From: Helianthus annuus
Lineage: Eukaryota; Streptophyta; Magnoliopsida; Asterales; Asteraceae
Direction of reading: 5' to 3'
NCBI RefSeq assembly: GCF_002127325.2
Contig: NC_035446.2
Coordinates: forward strand, 153,070,629 to 153,134,628
Length of the DNA stretch: 64,000 bases
Part shown: piece after piece, positions 11,050 to 24,439 of the stretch
Position numbering within the stretch: position 1 is the first letter of the stretch
How the letters are laid out: every line of letters starts with the position of its first letter
Made by a program: the position numbers and the translations under genes
Notes under the pieces: generated by a model
Told to the model about the DNA's origin: nothing
The model's input: only the letters and a program-made list of their open reading frames with translations
Databases searched by the model: none

Positions 11050-12726
11050 ATGGAACCGTCTTTTGATCGTCGTGAGGATGTTGTGGGATTGGGTAAAAGA
11101 GGGGTTGTAATGGAGTCTGATGAGAGAGTTTGTAAAGTTCTTGAAAATGGGGTTGATCATTTAAGAAGTGGTATAAGTTTGAATGGTGAAGTTGTAGGAT
11201 CAGGGGTTGTAGATGATGGGAAATTTGGAACAAATGTAGTGGGATTTGGTGTAGAAAGGAATGTTTTTGAAGTCGGTAATGCGCGTGCGATTGATCTTGT
11301 TGTTGATCTAAACCAATGGTCTATAAAAGAATCGAGTGTAAGAAAGGCGAGTGATGTTGAATTTGCCGAAAAAGAAGGTGAATATGAGTTTGCGGATTTG
11401 GTTTGGGGGAAGGTGAAGAGCCGTCCGTGGTGGCCTGGCCAGATAATCGATCCAGCGGCTTTGACGGATAAAGCAATGAAACATTTAAAGAAAGATGGGT
11501 TTGTGATCGCTTATTTTGGGGACCAAAAGTTTGCGTTTAATGAGTTACGCGATGTTAAACCCTTTCGTGTGAACTTTTGTAAAATGGAAAGTCAATGTAG
11601 TGATGAGGCTTTTGTTCGTGCGGTGAATCATGCTCTGCGTGAGGCTGCTAGACGTGTTGAATGTGGATTAACGTGTTTATGTGTATCGGAAGAGGTATAC
11701 AAGGAAGTTAAATCCCAGATTATCGTTAACTCGGGGATTAGGAAAGAATCTAGTAGAATAGATGGTGGGGATAGATTCTCAACTTTGGATTCTTTCAATC
11801 CCGCGAAAACCGTTGACTTTTTGCAAGATTTAGCGAAAGATCCGTTGGGGATGAATAGATTAGGTGTTTCAACGGTTCACGGTCAGTTATCAGCGTTTAA
11901 TCGGTGGAAAGGATATCATCAGCTTCAAGTAAACCAAGTTTTAGATGACAAATCTGACGTTACTAATTCTGCACTTCATTCGAATGGAAAACCGAAGGCG
12001 CGTGGCAGGCCACGTAAGTGTAAGCCGTTGTTTAACGGTGGTTTGAGCCCAAGTAAGAAAGTGAGAAGCATGTCGGATTTGATGTCCAATGGTAACGAAA
12101 GTTTGTCTGATGTGGAATATAAGCCTAAAAAAAGAGGCAGAAAAAGGAAAGCTGTTGAATCTAATGGGTCCGTTAACGGAAGTCAAACTCAAACTGCGGT
12201 TGAATTTCTTTCGCAGATTTACCTGGCTGCCATAAACCCGATAGAACGTCAGCATAATCTTGACTCACTGGTCAAATTCTCCGCTGATTTTAAGGATTAT
12301 CGATCGAAAAAAGACAAGAATGATGGATTTACTGGTACTAAAGATTCTTACTGGACCGATATGTCCACTGTAACCGAATCTGAATCTAGCCTAAAACCAA
12401 ACGAAGAGAACTCTGCAACTTCATTAACCTTCAAGTTTACAAATTTGGATACTGTGCCATCCGTAAAGAAACTGCATGCGATTTATAGACGTTTTGGAGC
12501 TCTACTAGAAGCAGAGACTCGGGTGTTGAAGAAGAAAAAGTGTGTGAAACTGGTGTTTGAGAGAAAATGTGATGCAGAAGCTGCATTTAGCAGCTGTGGG
12601 AAATTTCGCATTTTTGGACCGGCTCTTCTTAGTTACCGCCTTAATTACTTTCCAAAACTCCAGAAAACCGATACTGCTTGCAAAAAGAGTGTGAAAGCGG
12701 CGAAGAAACTGCAGTTTGGAAAATAG
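11050..12726 (+). CDS. PWWP domain-containing chromatin protein (plant PDP-like), 558 aa
   Basis: Intronless in its coding part. The first true ATG is at 11050; an upstream in-frame TTG at 11008 is not a start. The PWWP domain (about residues 111-200) begins EFADLVWGKVKSRPWWPGQ and holds the aromatic-cage-type core; PWWP domains bind methylated histone tails and DNA. Two basic AT-hook-like motifs follow, RGRPRK (about 318) and KKRGRKRK (about 359), which also suit nuclear import. The C-terminal 80 residues (from about 458, LTFKFTNLDTVPSV) match the RRM-like module common at the end of plant PWWP proteins. Arabidopsis PDP proteins of this layout work with FVE/MSI5 and PRC2 on flowering genes; a similar role here is inference. 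The gene converges with the one at 13772-15063. Confidence 0.93.
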   Translation: MEPSFDRREDVVGLGKRGVVMESDERVCKVLENGVDHLRSGISLNGEVVGSGVVDDGKFGTNVVGFGVERNVFEVGNARAIDLVVDLNQWSIKESSVRKASDVEFAEKEGEYEFADLVWGKVKSRPWWPGQIIDPAALTDKAMKHLKKDGFVIAYFGDQKFAFNELRDVKPFRVNFCKMESQCSDEAFVRAVNHALREAARRVECGLTCLCVSEEVYKEVKSQIIVNSGIRKESSRIDGGDRFSTLDSFNPAKTVDFLQDLAKDPLGMNRLGVSTVHGQLSAFNRWKGYHQLQVNQVLDDKSDVTNSALHSNGKPKARGRPRKCKPLFNGGLSPSKKVRSMSDLMSNGNESLSDVEYKPKKRGRKRKAVESNGSVNGSQTQTAVEFLSQIYLAAINPIERQHNLDSLVKFSADFKDYRSKKDKNDGFTGTKDSYWTDMSTVTESESSLKPNEENSATSLTFKFTNLDTVPSVKKLHAIYRRFGALLEAETRVLKKKKCVKLVFERKCDAEAAFSSCGKFRIFGPALLSYRLNYFPKLQKTDTACKKSVKAAKKLQFGK

Positions 12727-13771
12727 GTAGTGATTTGGTAAACATATATGACTTTTGACTTTTTATTGTTTGATGCCAACTTATGGTTTTTTTTTTTTTA
12801 CTTACAAATGTTTTTATGTGCACTAGCAAGTACTGCTGACTCTGGTACTGCTTGGTGTTAAACTTCTGATCATTTTGGTTTAAGAAAATAGACAGTTTTG
12901 GGATAATTATGGTTTTTTTTTTCTATCTTTGGATGGAGATAGGTTTTTGTTAATGTTTTGTGTATTGCTTATGGTTTGTGATATTGCATGTGGATGTTTA
13001 TGGTTTTAAATGCGCGGACACTTTACCGTTACGCACTTAAACCACGTGATTTGTAGGCAGACTCGTGACGGGTAAGCAAGAGATCTTGTTCTTGCATTGA
13101 AGGTTTAAACCATGTTTAAGATTCGTGTAACAGATGAGTCGAGCCAGGCTTGAGAAGGTTTGATTCCTGGCCTTGAAGAGCTCAACATTTATATGCACTA
13201 TAACATACGCAGGATTTGTATGGCTCGGAATCTATTTATTACCTTAAAAACATCATGTAAAGATCTCATGTTCTCAACCAATACAAAACGTTTTTGTGTG
13301 AGTCGTTCGACTCGTTTCCAACCACTGGAGTATCGGAAAGAAAGTTGAGGGGTAGCCCGGGCACCCATGAAGCCTTCATAAATCCGCCCTTGGTTAAACT
13401 TGCTATATACAAAAGCTTAGTTCTCCCAACCCACATATGTTGGCATAATGCATGTAGGCTTATTTAGATAACAATATATGTTTTGGCCAACCACACCAAC
13501 CACTTATTCCTAACCGATTCTTATAACTCCATGCCAGTTCAAACCATTAATTTAGGTAACATATTATACGACACATGCTAATTAGATCATTGATTGTTGT
13601 TGAAACCGATGAAAAGCATGGTACGGAAACAAACTTTGACGCTACACATGAACAATGTTGTATTCTTAATTTTAGCCATGTGAAAGCAAAACAAAAATTT
13701 TGACACCATTCAACAATTCATTGTTTGTTTAGATTATCATTTACATGTAGTCGTGAACGACTCCGAATATC
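12727..13771. other. Intergenic region between two convergent genes
   Basis: Holds the 3' ends of the PWWP gene and of the Ser/Pro-rich gene. T-rich stretches after 12740 could serve in polyadenylation. No further gene is seen. Confidence 0.5.
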
Positions 13772-15063
13772 TCACACACTGCATTCTTTGATAGCAAATG
13801 CAGTCTTCAAGTTACCTTCGGCACGGACCATTTTGTTGCATCTGTCCTTGTGCATGTTGATTTCCATCTTCAAGGCGTTTATCTTACCTTTCAAATCCAG
13901 AAGTTCCGGAGAGATTATATAAATATTTTCCAAGGATTCTTTTGCTTTAGGACTTGATTGTTTCTTAGTTTTCGGGGAATTTGGTTGTAGTCCTGAACTA
14001 GCTGCTGCAGCTGTTTTTGCTGGCTGTTTTCGGTTCGGATCTGAAGTCTGGCCAATGGGATGGTTTTTCAAAGCCGGTTTGGATGCGTGATGAACAAGAG
14101 AACCTTTAATTCCATGTGATTTTGACCTTTGATCGACCGTACAAGATGATGACAGAGACCACCGTTGAGTTGTTGAACCTGAAGGTGAGGATGGATGAGA
14201 AATCATAGGTGGCGGTTTAATCTTCAAGCTGATGCTCGATTGTGTTTTGGGCGTTACACTGACTGCACGTTTGCTGGCTTTGCGGTCATCGTTTCTTCTT
14301 TCGTTGGTTGGTGATGGTTTCTCGTTATTCACCGAGGATTTATGAGGAACACTATCACGCCTTTTTGAGCGTTGAGTGACGGAAAATGCCGAAGGTGATG
14401 AACCTGGTGACCGTGGGCTAACAGGACTAGCAGGCGATGTCCTTGATACACGAGTATTAACCGACGCCAGTGTATTCTTAGTTATGATCGCAGGTGGTGT
14501 TCTCGAGGGGGAGCCAACATTATCTTTACCAGTTATGGAACCCATGCTTCTTCTCGCTGGGCTTTTAACATTGTTTGTTGGAGAACTACCTGAAGCACCG
14601 GTTAGCGATGATCTTTTCGGTGGTGTCTTGGTCGGTGCATCCTTGTGGGGACCACTCGCTCCGGTTATCTTTTTTGCTTGAGAATCCCTCTTTCCTGATG
14701 ACACGCGTTTGCTTGATTTTTTTAACATAGATATTTCATTGGCTTTTTGAGTTGAAGCTTCAATTTCTTGGTACAATTCAGCTTCCAGACTTTCGAGCTC
14801 GTCGATTTTCTGTAACTCGTGCTTGACATCATCCCCGTCTCCTTTGATCATGCTTGACAACTCTGCAGCACCAAGAAAACCTGCATAAAAAAGTTAAAAA
14901 TAAAGAAGTGATGTCATACAAATTACAAATGAAATACACATTTGGTAAAATATAGCATACCATCACTGGTGAAAAAGGATCTATCCCACGAAAAACTTCG
15001 GCGCATTTTGAAGTTAACGTCGTCTGTTGACTTTAGTTGGGTCTGTTTATTGCTGTTTGCCAT
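13772..15063 (-). CDS. Ser/Pro-rich basic plant protein with terminal coiled coils, function unknown, 403 aa
   Basis: Two exons: 15063-14961 (ATG at 15063) and 14880-13772, with an 80-bp intron (donor GTATGC, acceptor TTTATGCAG) that splits a Gly codon. Splicing joins SFSWDRSFFTSDG to FLGAAELSSM, a continuous motif that I recall from uncharacterised plant proteins. The middle (about residues 85-340) is low-complexity, rich in Ser, Pro, Thr, Lys and Arg, with repeated SPAS/SPRSP stretches that look disordered and phosphorylatable. Short predicted coiled coils lie near residues 45-80 and at the C-terminal end (LLDLKGKINALKMEINMHKD). The basic disordered character would fit a microtubule- or nucleic-acid-associated protein, but nothing proves it. 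The long-frame start upstream of MIKGDGDD is a TTG just after the splice site, not the real start. Confidence 0.82.
14881..14960 (-). other. Intron of the Ser/Pro-rich protein gene
   Basis: 80 bp, GTATGC...TGCAG on the minus strand. It keeps the frame across SDG|FLG. Confidence 0.8.
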
Positions 15064-16472
15064 TTCCACTATTTTATCAGAGTATCAACTGCTTCTGCTA
15101 GCTCACCACTCCTGTCCTGCTGTCCACTATTTACATACACATTGTAGGTTAATGACGGTGTTAGCCTCGTAATTGTTAACCATGTTTGATTAAAAGTTAT
15201 GGGTTAGGATTGTAATTAGTTAACAGTTATGTTTAGTGTCTAGTATGTATTTGTAAGGAGTCATAGGGGTCAATACGGCAAATGTCATAATTGTTATAGT
15301 TGTTTAGCTTAGTGATGTAACGCTTTACAGAAGAACATGTCGAATCCCTCTAGTTGCGTGTATACATATGGTTGTTTATAAATGATTGTGTAGATGGTGG
15401 ACGAACCCTATTGAAAAATCAATTGATTGTTGTGTTTCAGTCGTTGTTCTTGTTCATATCGATCCTTTGGAAATCGTAATCCTATGTTCTACAGACGGGT
15501 GATGAATGACATTGCTTTAGGGGATAATGGATTTGTAGTAAGCCATGGTGTTCGTTGTTATTATAAGCAAATATTAGCAAATAGAATCATAACAAAAAAA
15601 ATGACCTGAGAATGGAGTGGAAGGTATGACAAGGGCGTAGATGATTGTGCAGAAGACGATGAACAGCGATCAGGAGATCACCGGTTCAGATAAACAGATG
15701 GCGTTTAATGTTGTTATACCGTCCTCCGACCTATCCCATCGTATTCTTTCATTCCAAAAGGCCGGAGGATTATGACCCTACTCTTCATCCACCAGATTAA
15801 GTACAAAAACACCCGATTCTTTTGCTCATAGATGGAAGGTGCTCGTTTGCAGGAAAAAATAGACCGTTATTTTGTGTTGTGGCCAGTAAGTTACATAACT
15901 AGTCCTTGAGGATTAGGTACCTTTATGCTTTTGTTCTTTATCTTTCAGTTTTGCATTAAAAGTCCTTTCAATACAAGGTTCTTTACATTTTAGTCACAAG
16001 ATACTTGGTTTCCATCAAAGAGCTTCTAAGTGATCCTGGGTGGAGCTGCAAACAAACTGAACATCCAGTGAACATTTTATGAGTCGTTTGTTTGGCAGGA
16101 AGTTTATTTGTGTTTGTGCATATAATAAATGAACGAACACGAACAAGAAATTTTAGTTGTTTAGTTAAATGAACGGGCATGAATAGAGGCCGCGCTCGTT
16201 CAACGTTCGATAACGAGTTCGTTTGTGTTCGTTAAGGTTTTTAATTTCATAATTTTATTTAAAAACTTCAAAAATTCTCATCAATAGTATATTTAATAAG
16301 TATAATTGTATTAGTGTATTGTGCATTACATAACTTTTTAACAATTTAGGTTTACAACTTCGTATCGTCTCCTACGCAAACTAACACAAACAAACGTTCA
16401 TTTCCCTAATAAATGAACACAGACAAAAAATCTCGTTCTATAAGACTACAGAGTGGCAGGGCATGTGACAGC
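15064..16472. other. Intergenic region upstream of the Ser/Pro-rich gene
   Basis: Contains the presumed minus-strand promoter and leader next to 15064. At about 16080-16430 there are scattered inverted motifs (AAATGAACGAACACGAAC and TAAATGAACAC) that may be a decayed MITE. No coding sequence recognised. Confidence 0.45.
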
Positions 16473-17137
16473 TAGGGGTGTTCACGGTCCGGTTTCAAAC
16501 CGTGAAACCGCCCAAACCGGTCAACGGTTTGGTTTCACGGTTGGTTTTTTTAATGATCTTTCGGTCGGTCGGTTTCAATATTTTCAAACCGTAGCAAACG
16601 GTTTGGTTCACGGTTTATAGCAAAAACCAACCGTAAAAAACCGGACCGGACCGTATGATTTTATTTAATTATTTTTAAAATATTTTATAATATGTGTGTA
16701 TATATATATAATTATGTTATATACATAGATAAATTCATAGTTCTATTTTGAGTTTTAATTTGTCTGAGTTAATGTGAAACATAATTGGGCTAAGCCCATT
16801 CTAACATGTAAGTTGTAACTAGTGGCCCCAAACATTGTGTTAGCTTTTAATACTGGCTCACTATTATGATTATATAATATCCTATATATTGAAGAGCTTG
16901 TATGGTTTATATTATTTATTGTTCTATTTACCATTTTTTTTTTTTTTTTGCAAATAAGGCCCAACAAGCCTAAACCGTGAAACCAAACCGGAACCAAACC
17001 GTTATTAACGGTTTGGTTTGGTTCGGTTTAATAATTCTATGGTTTGGTTTTGGTTTACAAAAGTCAAAAACCGTCACTAATGGTTTGGTTTACGGTTTAA
17101 GCCAAAAACCGCGAAAACCGGATCATGAACACCCCTA
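16473..17137. mobile_element. Non-autonomous hAT-type element (665 bp) with perfect 8-bp target duplication
   Basis: Terminal inverted repeats TAGGGGTGTTCA (left) and TGAACACCCCTA (right) are flanked by identical GTGACAGC at 16465-16472 and 17138-17145. Both arms are filled with copies of AAACCGT/GGTTTGG, typical of hAT subterminal repeats. No transposase frame is inside. Confidence 0.92.
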
Positions 17138-17604
17138 GTGACAGCCACATCAGCAAAGAGGCATGGTAAAAAAGCACAAAGTGGGAGGGGCGTGAAACTG
17201 ATGTTTTTATAAAATAAAAGATAAACAAGGACCAATCAAAACCAACCCAAAATCTACCAACCAATGAAAAGCCACCACCTCACCACCCAAAAGTCCCCAA
17301 TGCCGGTGAAGATTTCCACACCTCACCCACCACGCCACCCCGACGGCGATTTGGAGTTAAACCAATATAATAGCCCTTTGTGTAAATTGAGTGAACTCAA
17401 ATCAATCAATAAAGCAAATAAACACAAACAGTATCAACCCACTTCTTGAACACTGAGTCATGATTGGCATATAAAGTAATAGGTAAAATATGAAACTGAG
17501 TAGCCATTGAAACACAGTCTAAACAGAAAACAGTAACATTTGACGTCTTAAAGAGATTGGTGTCCAGAATCAAAAGTACTAGATAAACAACTAGCTAGAT
17601 AAAC
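17138..17604. other. 3' flank of the ribosomal protein S23 gene
   Basis: No gene recognised. It includes the 3' UTR of the minus-strand RPS23 transcript. Confidence 0.5.
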
Positions 17605-19152
<1,548 letters not shown>

Positions 19153-19183
19153 GTTTGCCTGAAGAAGCTAACCTTGCAAGTAG

Positions 19184-19253
19184 AAACCCTAGCTCTGGCT
19201 CAACGGCGATTTTGTGGTTTTGTACACCTCATTCAATGGGCCAATGTTGGGCT
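19184..19253 (-). promoter_or_regulatory. Telo-box and site II motifs of the RPS23 promoter
   Basis: AAACCCTA at 19184-19191, TGGGCC at 19237-19242 and TGGGCT at 19248-19253 lie 30-100 bp upstream of the ATG. This pairing of telo-box with TGGGCC/T elements is known from plant ribosomal-protein promoters, where it drives expression in dividing cells. Confidence 0.7.
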
Positions 19254-19314
19254 TTTCTTGTCAAAAAATCAAGTAAGGCCTTATTTCGGGTATATTAATA
19301 GCGATATATTGTAG

Positions 19315-20085
19315 TAGAGGTGCATAAACCGGGTTTTTTCGATACCCGGGTACGGGTATGGCTGCGTTTTGAATTTTCGGGTAATACCCTGGATCGGGTT
19401 AGGGTCTGGGTATTGATCAGGAAATCTATAACCCAGGTTCGGGTTTTTTATACCTGGGTATTAGAATACCATATATCCAGGTTCAGGTATTGGTCGGGTA
19501 TGAAAAAAACCCGAATAGGTAAAAACATGAACTTGGTAGTTTTTTTTTGTTTCCAACTTCATTTTTGAGTTTATAAACATGAACTTTAATTATATAAAAT
19601 GTTAATTTAACAAGATTACATGTTACTAGGAACTAGAATAATCAACGTGCATACATTTCTAAAACCCGGTTTCAGGTATTCGTAAAACCTGGTGCGGGTA
19701 TTCCTAAAACCCGGGTACAGGTAGGGATGAGCATTCGGTACCGGTATTGAACCGGTACCAAATTGTACCGGGTATATTCGGTACAGGTACCGGTACCCAT
19801 TTTTCTCGTTTTTTCGGCACCGGTACCGGTACGATACTAGTAGAACGGGTACCATACTCATCCCTAGGTACGGGTATTCCTAAAACCCGGGTATGGGTAT
19901 TGTTAAACCCGGGTATACAAAAAACCCAGGTATAAATCGGGTACGAAAATACCCAGGTTCGGGTACTGATGAGAATATGCATATCCGAACCCTACTCGTA
20001 GGGTTCGTGTTTAAAAAAAAAAAAACCCCGAACTTTTTAATATCCGGGTACGAGTTTTTGTTTCGGGTCCGGGTTCGGACCTCTA
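19315..20085. mobile_element. hAT-like non-autonomous element, CCGGGT-rich
   Basis: Left end TAGAGGTGCATAAACCGGG and right end CCGGGTTCGGACCTCTA are imperfect inverted repeats. The flanking octamers TATTGTAG and GATTATAG agree at six of eight positions, an aged target duplication. The interior is made of many ACCCGGGTA-like units. It begins about 60 bp upstream of the RPS23 promoter motifs and carries another MITE. Confidence 0.75.
19722..19866. mobile_element. 145-bp MITE nested in the CCGGGT-rich element
   Basis: Inverted ends TAGGGATGAGCATTCGGTACC and GGGTACCATACTCATCCCTA are flanked by GGTACAGG and GGTACGGG (7 of 8 identical). The interior is GGTACC-rich. It is related to the copies near 31.1 and 31.6 kb. 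Confidence 0.82.
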
Positions 20086-21305
20086 GATTATAGCCTACCA
20101 AATTGAACTTCGCCCTATTTTAGTTTTTTTTAAAAGATACAAATTATATAAGACCCATTGTTAATTTGGGGATGTTTCAAATAATTTTAATATATATAGT
20201 GGATTATTTATATAGAGAAAATAATGGTGGTTATAATTGTGTGTTCTGAATCCCAAACATAAACGTCGTCCTTATGGAGAACAGACTCTTACGCTAAGTA
20301 TTAGCAATGTTCATAGTTAACAAAAGTAGTACCGTCTAAGTCAGTTGGTTCGACCAGTTTAAAACTTTGAGATCTAAGTAGTTTGGTTCGCTGTTCAGTC
20401 TTAACAATTTAGTGATCTGATCAGCGTCAAACTTTAAACCGGTCATTTAGTCTTTTTTGTTGGTTTTGTATGGATGTTATATCTAAGTTATAAAGAATCT
20501 AGTTTAGATGTATTTATAGATTAAAAGCCTAGCAAAGGCCCATTTGTTAGATTGAACTCTATGGTTTTGTTGCCTAATGGACAAGAGTACCTTTATTTCT
20601 TCTAGCATGCTCTTTTATAATGTTATTCCGTCGTATTAAGAAATAACAGTCAAGGTCAAACCGCGAAGGCGCTAAAAGCACTTTATCCGACTAACTACCC
20701 AACTGTTGGTTGTCGTTTTACAAAATAATATTTAAAAAATCAACATGCAGGTTCCGTTAAAATTGGCTTTAAAAACCATCAACACCCCACAAAATATATA
20801 TGAATCCTCACTTTTTGGAGCCGTCCCTACCTCATGATGATGAAAAGGCATAAAAATTCTTGGCCCTTGATAGGGTCTTGCATTATCATAACACATAAAG
20901 ATAAAAATAGTTTCAGGTCACGTAACATAACGTAACGTAACGCATACCTTTAAAATTACAAACCAAAACACATTCTAGCTACAAATGAAGTAGTCACCTG
21001 AAAACAGTGATAATGGCATGTCAAATGTTGCATATAACTAGAAAATAAAAACAATATTATTACAAATCCTTGCATTCTCAAAAGTCAAACTCAACTCTAA
21101 AGTTCAACAACATCCTATACATAAGGCTGCAACTCCATCCCCTCCAAAACATCATAAAACCAAAGCATCCACCTTCAGTCATCCACTCAGTCAACAACCC
21201 TGATCACAAATCATTATGCATATCACTAATAAAAAACAAAAAGTAATCAAACATATTCCGATTAAAAAAAAAAATCAAACATATATACCTGCGAATTATC
21301 TTGAA
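20086..21305. other. Intergenic region and 3' UTR of the ICR gene
   Basis: No gene is visible. The right part holds the 3' UTR of the minus-strand ICR gene. Confidence 0.45.
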
Positions 21306-24300
21306 TCACCTCTTGCCCTTCATGAAAACCCCAAACTTCTTTAACATGTTTCCATTCTTTTTCTTGGGTGATTCTTCTTCCAAGTCATCGGAGAAAGGCG
21401 AATTCAACTTCCCACCAATGGTGCGAGTATCAAGAGACCCTGTTCTCTCCACAAACTTCCCATTATTCGCATCGGACAGCATGGCGGCAGCCGCCTCTGC
21501 CGCTTTTCTCCACTGATCTGTTTGCACTTTCAGCCGCCTCAACTCAGCTTCCATTTCCGCATTTGCCGCCTGAGCTAAATCTAATTGCTCTGTTACCCTC
21601 TCCACTTGTTTGCCACTTTTATTCACTTCTTCGGTTAAATAACCGACTTTTGTAAGTGCTTCTTTTTCAGCAACTCTTGCAGCTTCTGCAGCCACAACAG
21701 CTTCGTTGTTCACCTGATTTTTCTCCATTTTCAGTTTTTCATTTTCCTCTTTGACGTTTTTTAGTTCGGTTTCTTTCTCAAACTTGACACGTTTCAAATC
21801 CTCCACATCCGCTTCCAATTTCCTTAAATCGGCAAATTCAGTAAAATCTTCAGTTTCTTTCTCTGTTGCAAATTCGGTTTTCTCGAGCTTTTGATTCAAG
21901 TTCTTGTTTTCTTCTTTTACGTCTTGCAGTTTTTCTTCTCTCTCCGCCAGTTTTGCCTTCAGATTTTCTAACTCAAATTTTGACTTCTCCAAATCTATCT
22001 CTAAATTCGAAACTTTTTGGTTCGATTCGGATCTTACTTGTTCCACATGCTCATAAGCACTACGTATCTGCAACGTGCTTTGAATATACTGCTCTTGATA
22101 CCTCTTTTCAGCTCTCTCCAGTTCTTCCTTTAACTTTCGCACCTCCGTTTTCAAACCGTTAATCTCTTCTTGATCATCTTCATCATTATCGTCCCCTGCA
22201 GGTTTACTGTTTTTCATCTCAAGTTTGTTAACAATTCCTTCCAAAGAATCCACTTTAGCTTTCGATTTCTCCAATTCCACTGTTAACAAATCACAAGCTT
22301 TCATAGCTTCCAGTTTCTCTAACCGCAGCGTCTCTTCAGTTGACTTTGCGGTTTCCAATTGTTTGTGTGTTTGACTCAAGAGTTCCAACGCTCTAGCCTC
22401 AGAATCCTGTGAATCCTTCAGTAGGATTTTGAGTTCATCAACTAACGCAAGTGTTTCAGATAGTTCCAGCCGTAACTTCAGCATTTCATCATGTGCCGAT
22501 TCTGCATATTTAGCCTGTGTCGCTTCGGATTCCGTAACCTTCTCAAGCTGCATCTTAAGCTTCTGGACCTCGTTCACCGTGGCAGCTAAGGCGGCAGAAT
22601 CTAAAGAGTGGTGTTTATGAACCGCCTCAAGTTCAGATTCCCAGGCCCGGTCCCGGTCCTGTGAGATCTTTCTAAGTTCTTGAAGTCGGGATTCTTCAGA
22701 CGCTGAAATCTCGTCAAGCTGTTGTTGTGAATCTTGATACTTTTCGGACATTTCAGCAAGCTGCTTTTTCGCCCCTTCGGCTTCCTCATCGGCCCGTTTT
22801 TTCGATGACTCTGATTGGCTAAGCTGGTCCTTTGTCTTCTTTAGTTCTTCTTGGAGATTGGCAAGCTGAGTTTCGAGTTCGGATACTCTGCTAGGACGTT
22901 TTTTCTGCATTTTATGCACAAAGACTAGTAACTCACTTGACAATAAAAATTAAGGCTAGATAGGTGACATGTCAAAGATGTCGGGTAACGGGTCATTTTT
23001 AATATGGATGAGAAGGGGTGAATTGTTGCACTATCACTTTCTGTAATTTTTTTCAAAAGAATTTATAAACAAACAAATCATTCAGAATAACAAATGCGCT
23101 AATTATTATTCAAAAGTAATAGCTTACGGTAAAAAAAATAAAATGTTAATAAAAAGGTTCAGGAGGTTGACAAGGGGTGCAAACAAGCCGAGCTCGGGCT
23201 CGAGCTCGTTTAACTTGTGAAACTCGAGCTCGGTTCGATTCCAAGCTTTGTTTCTAAAGCTCGAGTTTGGCTCATTTATTATTTAATAATTAATTTATTA
23301 TTAATTATAATTATTATTTTATATATAATAATTAAGTTATTTTTCATAATAATTTTATAAATAGTAGATATTATTATTTAAAAAATATATTTAATATATT
23401 AATTATAAATTATATAAACAGTGGGCTCATTTAACCTCGCAAGCCGGCTTGAGCTCGATAAACGAGGCTCAGGCTCGTTTACTAAATGAACTCATTTTCA
23501 TACTCGGGCTCAAGCTCGTTTAAGCTTGGCTTGTTTCGGGCGTTTTTTTAACCAAGCTCGAGTCGCTCGGCTCGTTTGCACCATGTAAACTTTTTTCAGC
23601 CCCGTTGGCTCACTTTGCGTGTTCTCATTACCTCGCAATCTATACCCCTAAACATGTCACATGCTTGACTTTAGCAGTATTATACCTCAGACGTTGGAGT
23701 GCGAGGTGACCGTCGATCAACAACTTTTGGACTTCTGACTTTAGGTGTTTTGGCAACTGGATTTTGCGACGAAGAATTATCAGCCTCTGTTCCTGAAGTT
23801 TTGAGCTGCCTGACAGCTTTTTGCGTCCTCTGTGGCACCTCCAAGGTTGCAGCTCTTTTTACAGATCAGATTCATTAAAGTGTTAATTAGTATTAGTATT
23901 TGATTATATAAATAGATCGGTAAAAAGACGCTATGCTGAATAAATTACATAAATTTGCACTCGTAATGCATTTTTCAGAGCTAATTAACAATCTGTAGTA
24001 AGCTAAAGAGCAAAATAGTAATTTTAACTTCAATATTTTCCAAAAATGGTCTGCAAAAAGATTTGCATGTACATGAAAAATAAACTAATAAGGGCCACTT
24101 GTTCTAAAAATGTCAAAGAATTAAAGTGTTTCAGATAATAAAAACTGAAAGTGGAAAACATGAAACAGGGACTCACTGTTCAGTCAGTATCCAAAAAGAC
24201 CACTCTTCAAACTAATTAAAAAGCAGTCAACTTTAAAAAAGCAAAAACACATCATATTTATAAAAGACTAAGCCCATGACCTAAGTGTAACCTGACAAAA

Positions 24301-24393
24301 TTACTGCAATAATGTACCAATTTCAATGCATGTAATACCAGTCACACAAGCATGATTACTTTGGATCTCATACCTTGTTTTAGGAGTTTGCAT
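21306..24393 (-). CDS. ICR: Interactor of constitutive active ROPs (ICR/RIP family), 595 aa
   Basis: Coding exons: 24393-24374 (MQTPKT), 23854-23686 and 22904-21306. They sum to 1788 nt with frames that agree. The N-terminal part shows the family motif LEVPQR...VRQLKTSG followed by Ser/Pro-rich [17 protein letters not shown], then [20 protein letters not shown], which opens a coiled coil that covers most of the protein. Near the C-terminal end [13 protein letters not shown] is the conserved ROP-binding segment, and the end is basic ([11 protein letters not shown]). ICR proteins bind GTP-bound ROP GTPases and link them to microtubules, exocytosis and polar growth. Length and motifs are closest to the long ICR2/ICR3-type members; the exact number is not assigned. 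The long open frame that starts with an ATG at 22943 includes intron sequence: the true exon starts at 22904. Confidence 0.93.
23176..23582. mobile_element. hAT-like MITE in an ICR intron
   Basis: The ends GGTGCAAACAAGCCGAGC (left) and GCTCGGCTCGTTTGCACC (right) are inverted copies with one mismatch. The interior is rich in GAGCTCG. It lies in the intron between the second and third coding exons. The target duplication is not clear. Confidence 0.78.
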
Positions 24394-24439
24394 TGTCTAA
24401 TTTACCCTTGAGTGAAAGCAATTCTTTAAAAAGGCCCAC

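Noticed and set aside
16080..16430. Possible MITE with AACGAACAC motifs
   Set aside because: No clear inverted ends or target duplication could be fixed.
22905..22943. N-terminal extension of the ICR protein from an ATG at 22943
   Set aside because: A splice acceptor (ATGCAG) lies at 22905-22906 and joining to the exon at 23686 restores the family sequence.
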